Shown: positions 1-10,521 of the stretch, in pieces | Numbering within the stretch: the stretch's first letter is position 1 | Layout: the number at the start of each line of letters is the position of its first letter | NCBI RefSeq assembly: GCF_900496995.4 | Contig: NW_024470328.1 | Location: 186,001-250,000, forward strand | Length of the DNA stretch: 64,000 bases | Direction of reading: 5' to 3' | Source: Aquila chrysaetos chrysaetos | Taxonomy: Eukaryota > Chordata > Aves > Accipitriformes > Accipitridae | Notes under the pieces: generated by a model | The model's input: only the letters and a program-made list of their open reading frames with translations | The model's database searches: none | What the model was told of the DNA's origin: nothing | Program-made: the position numbers and the translations under genes

Positions 1-719
1 CTCAGCAAGGTAGAGATAAGCAAGCAGCCCAACAAGCTCCATGACCTGCACAGGAGCTTCCCACTTAATAACTAGCTATGGCACGCTTAATGCAAAACTG
101 CCGTTGTCGTGCCCCACGTTGGGCGCCAAAAAGGACTGCTTTGGGATGACCCTGGTTGGGTGCCAGGTGCCCACCAAAGCCGCTCTATCACTCCCCCTTC
201 CCAGCTGCACAGGGGGGAGAAAATATAACAAAAGGCTCGTGGGTCAAGATAAGGACAGTTTAATAAAGTGAAAGCAAAGGTCGCGCACGAAAGCAAAGAA
301 AAAACAAATGATATTATTCTCTACTTCCCATCAGCAGGCGATGTCTAGCCACTTCCTGGGAAGCAGGGCTTCGGTACGCGTGGTGGTTGCTCCGGAAGAC
401 AAAATGCCCCCCCCCTTCCATCTCCCTTTACTTAGCTTTTATATCTGAGCTGACGTCATATGGTATGGAATATCTGTTTGGTTAGTTTAGGTCAGCTGTC
501 CTGGTTATGTCCCCTCCCAAGATCTTGCCCTGCCCCAGCCTGCCATTGAGGGAGGGGGCAAAAATGTTGGAGAGACAGCCTTGATGCTGTGCCAGCGCTG
601 CTCAGCAGTAGCCAAAACACTGGTGTGTTATCAACACCTTTCTAGCTACTGATGCAGAGCACAGTTCTATGAGGGCTGCTATGGGAACTATTAACTCCAT
701 CTCAGCCAGACCCAATACA
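1..719 (-). mobile_element. ERV 5' LTR and start of leader, cut by window edge
   Basis: On the minus strand an LTR of about 578 bp runs from 719 (TGTATTGGGTCTGG...) to 142 (...GGGTCATCCCA). It contains a TATA-like stretch near 430-440, and the internal leader continues toward base 1. An 18-base primer-binding site sits just inside the LTR. The ends and the sequence near the 3' border resemble the LTR at 30677-31825, so the two are probably one family. The rest of the provirus lies outside the window. The class is not certain: the primer site fits class II, but the LTR ends also resemble those of elements B and E. Confidence 0.7.
111..128 (-). promoter_or_regulatory. Primer-binding site, tRNA-Lys(1,2) type
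   Basis: Read on the minus strand this is TGGCGCCCAACGTGGGGC, the complement of the tRNA-Lys1,2 3' end used by several betaretrovirus-like elements. It lies 13 bases inside the LTR edge at 142, which fixes the LTR boundary and the element's orientation. Confidence 0.8.
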
Positions 720-1189
720 CGCAGTCACAATGACAGCAGAGGGAGATGAGAAGGAGATGCAGGTGACCCGGCTGGGATGATGCTTCCGAGGTAACATCTG
801 CCAGACAATCACAGAGAGAGACAGAGGCATTGGGAGGTGCTGGAGTAGGTGAGAAAGGTGCTTGGGAGGGAGGAGAGCACAGGGACGTGGGAGACAGAGA
901 TGGAGACAGAGGGGAAGAAGCCAGGTGTTGGCAGTGAGGACACTCCTGCTGTGCAGGTGCTTATGATGTCACTAGTGGCTGAGTAGCTTATAGAGCTGGA
1001 GCATGGAACTCGTTCATGCAGATGCTTGTGATGTCACTGGTAGCTCTATAGCACTTTAGGCAGGAAAATCCAGATACTGAAAGCATGAACAAACCATAAA
1101 GAAGTGGAAGGCAGAAGGAAACCCCAAGATCCTGGGGGCGTTGGAGGCCACACTGAGGGCAAAGTCTGACAAAGCCATCTCTCTCCCTG

Positions 1190-1640
1190 CACTCGCTTGT
1201 ATCTCCCAAAACCTTCTCACTTCCCCTGCAGCAATGAGACCTCACTCCAGGAGGTTCATGGATTCTCCAGGCTCATGGATGTTTCCTGAATTCCAGGCAA
1301 GTGTGGGTAGTGAAGGAGAGGAAGACAGGAAGGTCGGCTCACAGGCCATGAGGAGCAGTGTTCAGCCACCCCCAGCAATGGGCACTCCCCATCTGCCGGG
1401 TTGAGGCACGCTCCCATGACGGAAACTTCTCATATAAGCCCTGGTTTGTGCAGGGTCCTGCAGCCACACTCCCAGGGCACACCTACTCCTCCTCCACCTA
1501 CAGACATCAACTGCTTTCCCTTGCTGGGCTCAGGTGTGATTGTAACGATTTGCTAAATCCCTGAACCATATCTTTCATTCTTGATGACTTTCCTCCAGCC
1601 TCTCTCGCATCACTACACACCTCCAATCACTGCCTAATTA
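1190..1640. repeat. Low-copy duplicated segment, paired with 55510-55995
   Basis: Blocks such as the one around the CCCCTGCAGCAATGAGACC stretch at 1223, the GATGTTTCCTGA stretch at 1277 and the ACAGACATCAACTGCTTTCC stretch at 1500 recur in the same order and direction near 55567, 55615 and 55826. The partner lies beside OR fragment OR4. This probably marks an old duplication of an OR-bearing unit. No coding function was recognised. The rest of 720-3000 shows no gene that can be supported. Confidence 0.5.
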
Positions 1641-2269
1641 CTACTGAGAAGTTAAGCAGCTCTCAAGGCTTTCCTTAGCTAATGACCATGTTTCTCCATT
1701 CACCGTTCAGGGATCTGAGAAACACCAGTTGAGGAAGCACTTCAAGATGTGTGAGGGGAGGACCTCCCTGAGGCACTTCTGTGCTCTTGGAGGTCTGAGT
1801 GCTTTTGCAAGGCTCCAGGAGTTCATTAGGTGCCATGCATTTGGTGTTCCTTTCTTGAAGCACAAAAACTTGACCTGATCCAGACTCCCTCAGGGTTGCC
1901 TATTGTACCATAGCACTTCGTCATGTCGGTAAACTTAAGTTCTTTAATTCCATTAACTTCATTCCTGTCATTCAGACTTACTTGACAGGGTACCTATTAA
2001 TTTCACGGTGGGTAACTTCTGGCATGAAGTTTTTAGACCAGTGCTTTTTCTCTCATTCCTGAACTGTTATCAATTAATGGCAAGAGGTCTCTCCTGAGGG
2101 GAATGCTTCTTTGCATGGGTACTTGGAGAGATCATTCTTGTACTTGGAGGAGGCTGTCCTGTCAGGCCTGTCAGATTTGTTCATGCTCCTTCACCCTTCA
2201 GAGCTGCTTCCCATGGCACCACCTGGATCAGTCTCCCAAGGAAGTCAAAGACTTCTCCTCTGGAGTCCA

Positions 2270-2425
2270 GAATCTGTGCTCTGCTGCTGGCCTTCCTCAC
2301 TGTTCTTTGGTGTCTGAGACCCCACTGTTTCATGGTCATGAAGCCAAGGCTGACGCTGGTGATCACATCCAGACCAGCTTTTCCTGGTGGGCCAGGGTCA
2401 GGTCCAGGTGAGCATCAACCTCGTT
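2270..2425. repeat. Low-copy duplicated segment, paired with 51800-51975
   Basis: A stretch containing GTTTCATGGTCATGAAGCCA and, further on, CCAGGTCCAGGTGAGCATCA matches 51836-51930 in the same direction with moderate divergence. It includes a GT in good splice-donor context (CAGGTGAGCA), so it may derive from an exon edge of an unrecognised gene. Nothing else identifies it. Confidence 0.4.
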
Positions 2426-3021
2426 GGCCCACCTAGCAGCTCTGTTAAGAAGTTGTCCCAAAGTCCTTCAGGCTCTTGGCACCTAGTTGCTTTGCCTGGC
2501 CAGTGAATGCCAGGGCACTTCCAGTCCCCCATAGACACCTGCTCATTAACCTGGAGACTTCCTTGGGTGTTGACAAAAGACCTTTTCTGTTTCCTCTCCC
2601 ATCATCAAGCAGTTTGTAAATGCCAAAACAATGTCACTCTTACTGACTCCTCTGATCCTCAGTGACAAAAGTTAACCCAACCTATTGGCTGTCACATAGA
2701 GCAACCCCATAAATCCAAGCTTCCCCTTCATACAGGGGGCATCCACCCGCCTCATTCTTCTACCTCCATGCCACACCTCCTGGGGTTCCAGCCATCTAAA
2801 GGGACATAAGATTATCTGAACAATTCTCCCCTTTAGACTGCTAGACCTAAGGAAGAGCATTTTAAATGATGCCTCTCAGAGTCTGAGTGCCTTCCTTACT
2901 GGGATCACAATAGACCAACACTTTCTGGTGAAAACTACTCTCTCAGTACCCTTGATTGCAGCCCCTCTGGTCCCATGGACTGGTAAGGGTGTAGTTTGCT
3001 AGGTAAGCCCTGGCGTGATCC

Positions 3022-3414
3022 TCATCCACCACTGGTTGTTCCCCTTTCCCTTCCCGAGTCCTGCCTCAAAGCAGAAACGCCTGGGAGACCTTGCTGGTGG
3101 TAACTGAGGCAAACACGACATAGGCTATGGCAGATCCATCTACACCTACTCTCACTTAATGTAGCAGTGGTCCTGTAGTATCTCTCTTTCTTCTTTAACT
3201 GTTCCTGAAGTAGCAAGAGCTCCTCTTGGTGCCCTTGAATTGCATTTTGAGTTTCAGCTGAGTTTTGGTATGAACCATGGCTGTGCTTGGATGATGCTGT
3301 CTTTGAAGGCAAGATGTACCCAGGAACACTGTTCAAATGCTTGGGCTGTTCCTTGGTTGGATCATCAAGGGAGTGAGAAAGGACCGTGGAGTGACGTGCT
3401 TTGTGATCAGGCAA
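3022..3414 (-). CDS. Unidentified ORF with coiled-coil-like segment
   Basis: This is an open frame of 130 codons on the minus strand. Its middle is Glu/Leu/Lys rich (EELLLLQEQLKKKER), like a short coiled coil, and the remainder is Ser/His rich. No family was recognised. It has no clear start context, no visible splice signals and no paralogue elsewhere in the window. It could be an exon or decayed retrocopy of a host coiled-coil gene, or a chance ORF. The coding call is weak. Confidence 0.15.
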   Translation of the reverse strand: MPDHKARHSTVLSHSLDDPTKEQPKHLNSVPGYILPSKTASSKHSHGSYQNSAETQNAIQGHQEELLLLQEQLKKKERYYRTTATLSESRCRWICHSLCRVCLSYHQQGLPGVSALRQDSGRERGTTSGG

Positions 3415-3642
3415 TGCCTGCAGCTACTGGGTAGAAGAAGGGACGGAATTTGCCTCTCTGATGGCATCTGATGACTGGTGCCTCTGCCTGATGGCAACGA
3501 TTAATGGCACAAAGGCACCAAATCATACTCTCCGAGATGCCATCTGGGGTGTCTGTCGCACACCCTCCCTGAAGGAGAATTGCTTTTCATGTCAGACCTC
3601 TGATTCCCATGCTAGCCGTGGCATCTCCAGTAGCTCTGTGGG

Positions 3643-3872
3643 TGTAGGGTATGGCGTTCGGAAGATCTCGCGATGTCACGGAAAGGTAGAAGGCTAGTCA
3701 TCACTTCCCTATGACGTATCAGTATTCCCACCTACCGTTGTTAGTATAAAAGGAATTAACTGCGCAATAAAAGAGGAAGTTGACGTTCACACCTTGTGTG
3801 TTATCTGTCTCTTCCCTGGTCCGGGCCGACCAGTGATCTAATCGTGGCACCTTGATATGTAGCACTGCTACA
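3643..3872 (+). repeat. Element A 5' LTR
   Basis: It begins TGTAGGGTATGG and ends CACTGCTACA. It contains a TATA box (GTATAAAAGG, about 3741-3750) and an AATAAA polyadenylation signal (about 3765), so promoter and 3' processing signals are packed into 230 bp, a very short LTR. Confidence 0.9.
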
Positions 3873-3875
3873 TAG

Positions 3876-3893
3876 TGGTGACCCCGACGTGAT
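3876..3893 (+). promoter_or_regulatory. Primer-binding site, tRNA-Trp
   Basis: TGGTGACCCCGACGTGAT matches the tRNA-Trp primer site of avian leukosis/sarcoma-type alpharetroviruses at all 18 positions. It starts three bases after the LTR. Confidence 0.9.
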
Positions 3894-3910
3894 CGGTCGC
3901 ACAGGCGACG

Positions 3911-4048
3911 ATGAAGCTTGCGCAAGCGATTAAGGTTTTAAAGGTGTTAGCCAATGAGGTGGGTGCCCGCAGTTTGATTAGGAAGGGCCCCATGGGCGAA
4001 TGCATCCAATGGTTGCTGCGCCGGGGAGACATTGGGTCTCCTAGATAA
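3911..4048 (+). pseudogene. gag: Element A gag start (matrix N-terminus), truncated
   Basis: The first ATG after the primer site opens a 45-codon frame ending in TAA at 4046-4048. Its placement and its basic/hydrophobic amphipathic start (MKLAQAIKVLKVLA) fit a retroviral matrix N-terminus. The normal protein would continue for several hundred residues, so this is a truncated remnant. Downstream gag pieces are in other frames. Confidence 0.55.
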
Positions 4049-4212
4049 GTTTTGAGCCCCCCAAACTGGGGAGAGATTTGGGAGTCCTTGCTCCAATCCG
4101 AGGGCGGAGCTGCTGAATGATTACAGAGTTGGGGGAAAGGCAGAGAAGGTGATCGTGGCGGTACGGGAGGCTAAGGCGTGCTGGTTGGCGGTGTGAGCTG
4201 CTGTGTCTGCGG

Positions 4213-4818
4213 ATGCAGCGCCGCCTCGGGAACAGCGGGGACAGCGCCCTCGGGGACAGCGGGGACAGCGCCCTCGGGGACAGCGGGTCGGACTCAGACG
4301 GAGCGGGCGGCCGTGGAGCGGGGCTCACGGAGTGGTCCGTCTTTGATTGCGGACATGGGCACGGAGGGTGCGGCGGAGATGGAGGTTTTTCCTGTAGGGG
4401 CGGCACCAGCGGGACCTGGTGCCCCCCCCCCCACAGTATCCGTGGGAGAGTTGCAGCGGGTGGTTCGGAGGGACGCTTTGCAACGCCTCAGGCACAGGCA
4501 CAGGGTATGCGCGGGCGTGACTTTACGGTGGTCGCAACAACTGCCTTGGCCACTCTTAGGCGTGTCGCGGCCATGGATAGAGCGGACCCCCCTTGCGTGA
4601 AAGTTTGGCAGGGGATTGCCGAGAGGTTTACTGCCTTTTTAGATCGGCTTCAGCTTTCTGTGCAGGCGGCAAACCTTCCGGAGGCGGCTAAAGAGGCGAT
4701 TGTGGTTGAATGTGCTAGGGCTCAAGCTAACCCACAGAGCGCAGCGCTTGTCTCTCATTTGCCAGCGGGTTCGTCCCTAGGTAACATGATACGCCATGTA
4801 CTGGAGAGAGAGCAATAA
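4213..4818 (+). pseudogene. gag: Element A gag segment with capsid major-homology-like region
   Basis: This is an open frame of about 200 codons. The first half is Gly/Ser/Asp rich and includes a short tandem repeat (24-bp period near 4238-4285). The last about 75 residues contain a pattern like the capsid major homology region (QGIAERFTAFLDRL) followed by a helical segment, typical of capsid C-terminal domains. A capsid N-terminal-like stretch lies downstream rather than upstream, so the gag parts look rearranged. Confidence 0.5.
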
Positions 4819-4962
4819 CGGAAGCACCTCCGATAGTGGCGGCCTTGCAACAAGTTTTGCAGGCGGGTACAACCTGATACTGCTTTTGAGGAGGCAGTTT
4901 GTAAAGAGGCCGCTAACGAGCAGGATTCTGATTCCGATAATAATTCTTTTGCATCAGGCAGG

Positions 4963-5591
4963 GTGGACTCTGATAAAGACCGGATTTATATCCCTCATTA
5001 CCTCCACCGCTGCCGTGCTGCCGCCGTCCCCCACCCCAATCGCCTGGTACTCCCTCTCCAGGGTTTGCAGAACTTAAAACGGAACCTGACTTTACTACAC
5101 TACCTGTATCTCCTTCTCCTCCTAATCCCTCTAACTCTATATCTCTGTCTAATCTGTGACGATTTACTTAATAATTTGGGAAAAAATACACATAGTTTGA
5201 TGCAACGCTGTCGAGAAAAAGCTCTACAGCAAGGAGATACCATGTTTACTTTTCCTGTTGTATGCACAGATCAGATCGCTGTCATCCTTTCCTGGCTTGT
5301 GACGTCTTGGATATCTGCTACGAATTTCTGGCAGTGGATGCAAAACCAATTGGGGGGCCCGATGTGTATCCGGATGACATCCCTCTCAGAGCCAATCAAT
5401 ATGTGTCTTTACGGGATCCGGCTGTCAGAGACGGAGCTGAAAACGTTGTGTATGAACAAGTGTCAACAGAAGAGTCGAGATCGCTCACAGGCGGAAATCT
5501 GGATGCCCCAGACAGTAAGCTTTAACATCAGCATACCACCGATGAACTTGAATGTGAACGACACAATAGACTCACTTCAGGAGGTCTATGT
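4963..5591 (+). pseudogene. gag: Element A gag linker and capsid N-terminus, frameshifted
   Basis: A proline-rich stretch near 5020-5140 (in an alternative frame) is followed near 5210-5255 by residues ending in MFTFPVV, which resembles the start of a retroviral capsid. The frame that stays open to 5598 switches with the one open over 5262-5525, so no single frame carries a whole domain. This is interpreted as degenerate gag. The assignment rests on position and the capsid-start-like motif only. Confidence 0.35.
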
Positions 5592-5729
5592 ATGTTAGTG
5601 ATTATTTGTATGCTCATCCCCTGTATCTTAGCGTTTATTAGAAGCTTGTTAAATAAACTAGTCCAGCAAGCCATGCTTGCATATGCTTATGTTCCTTACA
5701 CACCCTTAGCAGAAGAAAACCCATTATAA
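5592..5729 (+). pseudogene. env: Element A env transmembrane tail
   Basis: This is a 45-codon frame with a hydrophobic membrane span near its start (LVIICMLIPCILAFI) followed by a short cytoplasmic tail ending in TAA at 5727-5729. It sits 61 bases before the 3' LTR, exactly where the end of a transmembrane envelope protein is expected. The surface subunit and the ectodomain are absent, so it is only the 3' remnant of env. Confidence 0.55.
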
Positions 5730-5776
5730 GGTGATAGAAGTGGTAACTGTTTATAGCAATAGAAGCTAACTAGACA

Positions 5777-6020
5777 TGGGGAGGGGGAGATGTAGGGTAC
5801 GGCGTTTGGAAGATCTCACGATGTCATGGAAAGGTAGAAGGCTAGTTGTCGCCTCCCTGTGACCTATCAGTAATCCCACCTACCGTTGTTAGTATAAAAG
5901 GAATTAACTGTGCAATAACAGAGGAAGTTGACGATCACACTGTGTGTGTTATCTGTCTCTTCCCTGGTCCGGGCCGACCAGTGATCTAATCGCGGCACCT
6001 TGATATGTAGCAACGCTACA
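5777..6020 (+). repeat. Element A polypurine tract and 3' LTR
   Basis: A purine run (GGGGAGGGGGAGA, ending at 5790) directly precedes the 3' LTR (5791-6020), as required to prime plus-strand synthesis. The LTR ends ...GCAACGCTACA and is followed by the TGTGGG target duplication. Confidence 0.9.
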
Positions 6021-6026
6021 TGTGGG

Positions 6027-6710
6027 CCTGGATCTGAACCTTGAATTGAGTAGCTGGTCTGAGTTCGGTAACCCAAGTTGAGGCTGAACATGAGACAACT
6101 ACCAATATTGTCAGTCAAGACCTAGTAAATGCAAAACGATGGAGAAGAGCTCTCCCTATGGCACATGACTCCATTCCATTGCAGGAATACCTCTATAGGC
6201 CACCCTGAACATCGTGAGGAGGGACAGGTTTCTTCGCTCTTAATTTGGGCATCAGCTGTCATTTCGGTTGGCCAAAGGAAATTCCCAGGAGCTGCCAAGA
6301 AGAGGCGCTCAGATGTTGTCCTGTCTCGATATCTGCCTGCACATAACTTTTATCTGTCTTGATTACCTGCACATCTCTTTGACCACCTCTGGCACCTCCA
6401 ATGTCACCAGACATTTGCATCTGAACAGCTCACTCCTGGCCTCCATCACCATTACTTAGCATGGGAGCTGAGACAAGGAGCTGACATGCAGGTGCCTATT
6501 TAATGCAGACCTGCACTGAGGCAAGAGGAATCCCACCTCCTGTGTGATTGTGGTGGGCATGGGAGGGAGCGGAGTCCCCTTCCAGCCCCAGGACTACAGA
6601 CCCAGGATGAGATGCCTCCACATGGACTCAGCTGGCTCCCTTCCCTCAGCAGGGCTAAAGGAGATCCCTGCCTGTCACTGAGTGCCCTGCCCAATGACGG
6701 CACAAGAAAG
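6027..6710. other. Non-coding stretch, nothing recognised
   Basis: Both strands were read. Only short open frames without family resemblance are present, and no repeat partner elsewhere in the window was noticed. Confidence 0.5.
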
Positions 6711-6869
6711 AGGCTGCCCAGGGAAGTGGTTGAGTCACCCTCCTTGGAGGTATTTCAAAGACATGGTGTTTAGGGACACGGTTTAGTGGTGGACTTGCTA
6801 GTGTTAGGTTCATGGTTGGAGTTGATGGTGTTAAGGGTCTTTTCCAACCTCAGTGATTCTATGATTCTC
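6711..6869 (+). mobile_element. CR1 LINE 3' end fragment
   Basis: The 3'-untranslated part of a CR1 retrotransposon, containing the GGCTGCCCAGGGAAGTGGTTG block, TCTTTTCCAACCT and the terminal ATTCTATGATTCT tail. It is 5'-truncated, as most CR1 copies are. Confidence 0.85.
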
Positions 6870-6939
6870 AGAAAAGTTGATTCGTGGACCTAAGTCTGTC
6901 TCTCAGCAGAGCAATGACCCTGCTGGAAAGCAATGTCTC

Positions 6940-7830
6940 TCCCCAGGTGCGGGAGGGAACATCAGTGATTGCTTCAGCCTGTTTGCCAGCAGGTTCCCCT
7001 GGAGCCCCAGGGACACCTGGAGGGAGCCCAGAGGGGGCAGAGAAAGTGCTGCCTTGGGCTGGTCCTCTGCTGCTGAGCTGGGCTGGGCTCTTGGGACAGA
7101 GGGAGCTCCTGGCAAGCAGGCAGCGCTGCAGAGAGACAGCTCTGCCCAGGAGCAGGGTTGGGGGCACTGCCTGCAGGCATCGAGAGGAGACCTGCAAGGC
7201 AGAGAGAGCTTAAAGGCAGTGTGGAGTGGGAGGATGCTGAGAGCTCACTGCGGGAGAAATCTTCACAGCCCTCTGCATGGTAAGTCTCTGGGTGCAGGGC
7301 AATAGAGCTTCAGTTCCTGCAGGGATCTCCGAACACTGGCACATCTGACAGTGTATGGGATCTGGCAGGGGGACTGTCTTCGTTTCTCTGGTGTAGAGGA
7401 GAAGGATGTGCTCCAGAGCAGGGCTTCCCTGCTGCACTGTCAGAGGGACAGGGCATGAGGGCTGCCTTCTCCTGGCACCATCTGCAGGGGTGTGAAGCCA
7501 GGTGTGCATCCAGGGGTGCCCAGGGCTGTCCTTCAGAGCAGGGTCCTGGTGTTTCAGGGGCTGAGTGGTGGAGCAGGGACTTTGCTGCCTGCCAGGCTCA
7601 GCACTCAGCCTGCGCAGGGAACTCCCCGTGACAGTGTGGGGAGAAGGTGTGGGTGAAAGAAATGACCCCTGGAAGGGCAGAGCAGCGTGCTTCTGCTGTC
7701 GAGAGCGTGCTGCGTGCGTCAGGTTTGCTCACAGCTCCAGCTCAGCGCTGGTCATTTCCGAGGGCACTTTCAGGAAGAACATCAAGGCAGCATTCTCCTG
7801 AAAGGTAAGGGATATTTGAATTTTTATCAT
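6940..7830 (+). repeat. OR1 5' region, duplicated upstream of OR2
   Basis: About 0.9 kb here matches 25970-26880 in the same direction, starting at GGAGGGAACATCAGTGATTG (6952 and 25981). In both copies it lies upstream of an OR coding exon. It includes a conserved consensus splice donor (GTAAGT at 7280-7285). It is most simply the promoter and first non-coding exon(s) of the OR unit. A second donor-like GTAAGG at about 7805 is not kept in the OR2 copy. Confidence 0.65.
7280..7285 (+). promoter_or_regulatory. Candidate splice donor of OR1 5' non-coding exon
   Basis: ATG|GTAAGT matches the donor consensus and is conserved in the OR2 copy at 26332-26337. Paired with the acceptor AG at 8926-8927 it would give an intron of about 1.65 kb, a common OR gene structure. 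Confidence 0.5.
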
Positions 7831-8925
7831 CTTGGTGGACAGTGTGAGACTAGAATTTATTTCTCCCCTCTGGAGAAGGTACTGAGACCCCCATTGTCCT
7901 TAGGACTTGCCTGAGGCGCTCCTTAGCCCCTGCACACACAGAGATGCCCCTGGGCAGTGCCCGGCTGCCAGGAGGGGTCTGCAGGGCAGAGCTGAGCACA
8001 CAGCGGGTGGAATGGGGTCTGTGAGCAGGGACAGGGAGGACACAAGCAGATGGAGAAGCAGCTGCCGGCAGGGACAGCTCCAGGCATCAGAGACAGGGGC
8101 AGGGAGTGAGAGGGAGCTGCTCCCAGAAATGCCATGGGAGGGGGATTCAGGCAACTCCCTGCCATCACCAGAGAAAACCTGTGGTCTTTTCTCCCACCCA
8201 GCAGAGCCCTTATGGCCATGGTGACTCAGTCACCTTCTTAGTGGCCTCAGCCCTGTAGTAGGAAGAAATTATCAAACGCCCTACCATCTGTCCCTGTCCT
8301 GTCTCCGTTGGCAGCAAGTCTGTAGTGTTTGTCCATTTTAATCCTTCTGTCCCTGCTCCTCTTGTTCTTGTCACTGGAGTGGAATGGGGGGGGGGGGGGG
8401 GAGGATTCAGATGCACTTCAGAGATTTGTCCCTGACTGTAAAGTGTCCCAATCCCCTCCTGCTCCCCAGGCTCCAAGTGATAAAAATGACAAAACTCTGC
8501 TGTCAGGACAGCCCATCTTTAGGTCATTCGTTTCTTTCCCTGCCAAAAGCACTCCTTAAGTGTGGTGAGAAAAGCAGAACAAAGTACTCAAAACAAAATC
8601 CCCTCTGGTCTTCTCCAGTTTATGGTTGAATTGGGAGTGACAATGCTGAAAAGCTCTTTGATATGACGAGTGGTCTTAATTGAAGATCACCCAGTGTTGC
8701 TATTTACCTCGTGGTGTAGGGCAGGACTGACTCCCCCAGAGCCCACAGCAGAGCCTGCTGCTCCCAGTGCGCCCTCAGCCAGCACCAAGCGTAGCTCATG
8801 AAAGCAACCTGCCAAAGGTCTTCCTGAAATATGAGAGGCAGCTTCGGTGGGGTTTCTATGAGAAATACGTTAGGTTTAGCTCAGAGAATTCTCTTCTAAC
8901 TTGTCACTGTCTTTCCCTCTTGAAC
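7831..8925 (+). other. Probable OR1 intron
   Basis: Non-coding sequence between the 5' region and the OR1 acceptor. It contains a 14-base G run at about 8388-8401. No other feature is supported. Confidence 0.45.
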
Positions 8926-8950
8926 AGTGCCTCATGCCCAGAAGAAGCTA

Positions 8951-9920
8951 ATGTCCAACAGCAGCTCCATCACTGAGTTCCTCCTCCTGGCATTTGCAGA
9001 CACATGGCAGCTGCAGCTCTTGCACTTCTGGCTCTTCCTGGGCATCTACCTGGCTGCCCTCCTGGGCAATGGCCTCATCATCACCACTGTAGCCTGTGAC
9101 CACCGCCTCCACACCCCCATGTACTTCTTCCTCCTCAACCTCTCCCTCCTTGACCTGGGCTCCATCTCCACCACTGTTCCCCAATCCATGGCCAATTCCC
9201 TGTGGGACAGCAGGGCCATTTCCTACTGGGGATGTGCTGCACAGGTCTTTTTCTTGTCTCTTCTGATCACAACAGGAATATTCTCTGTCCTCACCATCAT
9301 GGCCTATGACCGCTATGTTGCCATCTGCAGACCCCTGCACTACGGGACCCTCCTGGGCAGCAGAGCTTGTGTCCACATGGCAGCAGCTGCCTGGGGCAGT
9401 GGGTTTCTCTATGCTGTGCTGCACACAGCCAATACATTTTCACTACCACTCTGTCAGGGCAATGTTGTGGGCCAGTTCTTCTGTGAAATCCCCCACATCC
9501 TCAAGCTCTCCTGCTCAGATGCCTACCTCAGGGAAGTTGGGCTTCTTGTGCTTAGTGCCTGTTTGGAATTTGGTTGTTTTGTTTTCATTCTTTTCTCCTA
9601 TGTGCAGATCTTCAGGGCTGTGCTGAGGATCCCCTCTGAGCAGGGACGCCACAAAGCCTTTTCCACGTGCCTCCCTCACCTGGCCGTGGTTTCCCTCTTT
9701 GTCCGCACTGGTGTAGTTGCCTACCTGAGGCCCCCCCTCCATCACCTCCCCATCCCTGGATCTGGTGGTGGCAGTTCTGTACTCGGTGGTGCCTCCAGCT
9801 GTGAACCCCCTCCTCTACAGCATGAGGAACAAGGAGCTCAAGGATGCCCTGCAGAAAATGATGAGACGGTGCTTTTCAGAAGCAATTAACTGCCTGTTTT
9901 CTTTTGCAGAGCATTCATAA
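8951..9920 (+). pseudogene. OR1: olfactory receptor, OR14-like, frameshifted in TM7
   Basis: A seven-helix odorant receptor of the rhodopsin GPCR family, expected in the ciliary membrane of olfactory neurons. The ATG at 8951 was chosen because it gives the MSNSSSIT start shared with OR2 and OR3 and follows a splice acceptor (polypyrimidine then CAG, 8926-8927). An N-glycosylation site is at Asn3, followed by TM1 with GNGLI, HTPMYFFL before TM2, MAYDRYVAIC after TM3, and KAFSTCLPH at TM6. A run of seven C (9731-9737), where OR2 has six (29043-29048), shifts the frame at about codon 263. The shifted frame ends at 9889, whereas the undisturbed frame still encodes the NPLLY motif and ends at 9918-9920. 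The extra C sits in a homopolymer, so an assembly error or polymorphism is possible and the gene may be intact. Confidence 0.85.
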
Positions 9921-9937
9921 TGTAACTCATTACAGGC

Positions 9938-10521
9938 TGTCGTGGTTTAACCCCAGCCAGCAACTAAGCACCACGCAGCCGCTCACTCTCTCCCCCAACA
10001 CCCAGTGGGTTGGGGGAGAAAATCGGGAAAAGAAGTAAAACTCGTGGATTGGCAATAGAAACTGTTTAGTAGAACAGAAAAGAAGAAACTAATAATGATA
10101 ATGATAACACTAATAGAATGACAACAGCAATAATAAAAGGATTGGAATATGCAAATGATGCACAGTGCAATTGCTCACCACCTGCTGATCAACACCCAGT
10201 CCGTGCCTGAGCGGCGATCCCCGGCCCCCACTCCCCCCAGTTTATATACTAGATGTGATGTCACATGCTATGGAATACCCTGTTGGCCACTTTGGGACAA
10301 TTGCTCCCGGCTGTGTCCCCTCCCAACGTCTTGTGTCCCTCCAGCTTTCTTGCTGGCTGGTCATCAGAAGCTGAAAAATCCTTAACTTTAGACTTAACAT
10401 TACTTAGCAACAACTGAAAACATCAGTGTTACCGACATTCTTCTCATACCTAACTCAAAAACATAGCAGTATACCAGCCACTAGGAATACAATTAACTCT
10501 ATCCCAGCTGAAACCAGGACA
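9938..10521 (-). mobile_element. Lone ERVL-type LTR in OR1 3' flank
   Basis: A 584-bp LTR read on the minus strand (TGTCCTGGTTTCAGC... to ...GGTTAAACCACGACA) that closely matches the LTRs at 15598-16177 and 43197-43775. OR flank sequence lies on both sides: ATTACAGGC before it, and GGGAA...GAGTC...GCACAGCAGCACTGCCA after it. It therefore interrupts the region that is continuous after OR2 at about 29240-29530. No clean target duplication is seen, and about 265 bp of flank is missing, so insertion was accompanied or followed by deletion. Confidence 0.8.

Larger units (their letters stand above)
3643..6020 (+). mobile_element. Element A: non-autonomous alpharetrovirus-like provirus
   Basis: A complete-ended provirus with a 230-bp LTR at each end (3643-3872 and 5791-6020). 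The TGTGGG duplication flanks it at 3637-3642 and 6021-6026, showing a single undisturbed integration with 6-bp staggering, as in alpharetroviruses. The order is LTR, tRNA-Trp primer site, gag start, rearranged gag pieces, an env transmembrane tail, polypurine tract, LTR. All of pol and most of env are missing, so it could only have moved with help from another virus. The two LTRs differ at about 19 of 230 positions by eye, so the insertion is not recent. A solo LTR of the same family is at 35338-35567. Confidence 0.9.

Noticed and set aside
4041-4406. Proline-rich minus-strand ORF in element A
   Set aside because: It is antisense to gag and GC-driven.
8948-9424. Minus-strand ORFs opposite the OR coding exons
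   Set aside because: Acidic translations caused by the composition of the OR sense strand; the same shadows appear opposite all OR copies.
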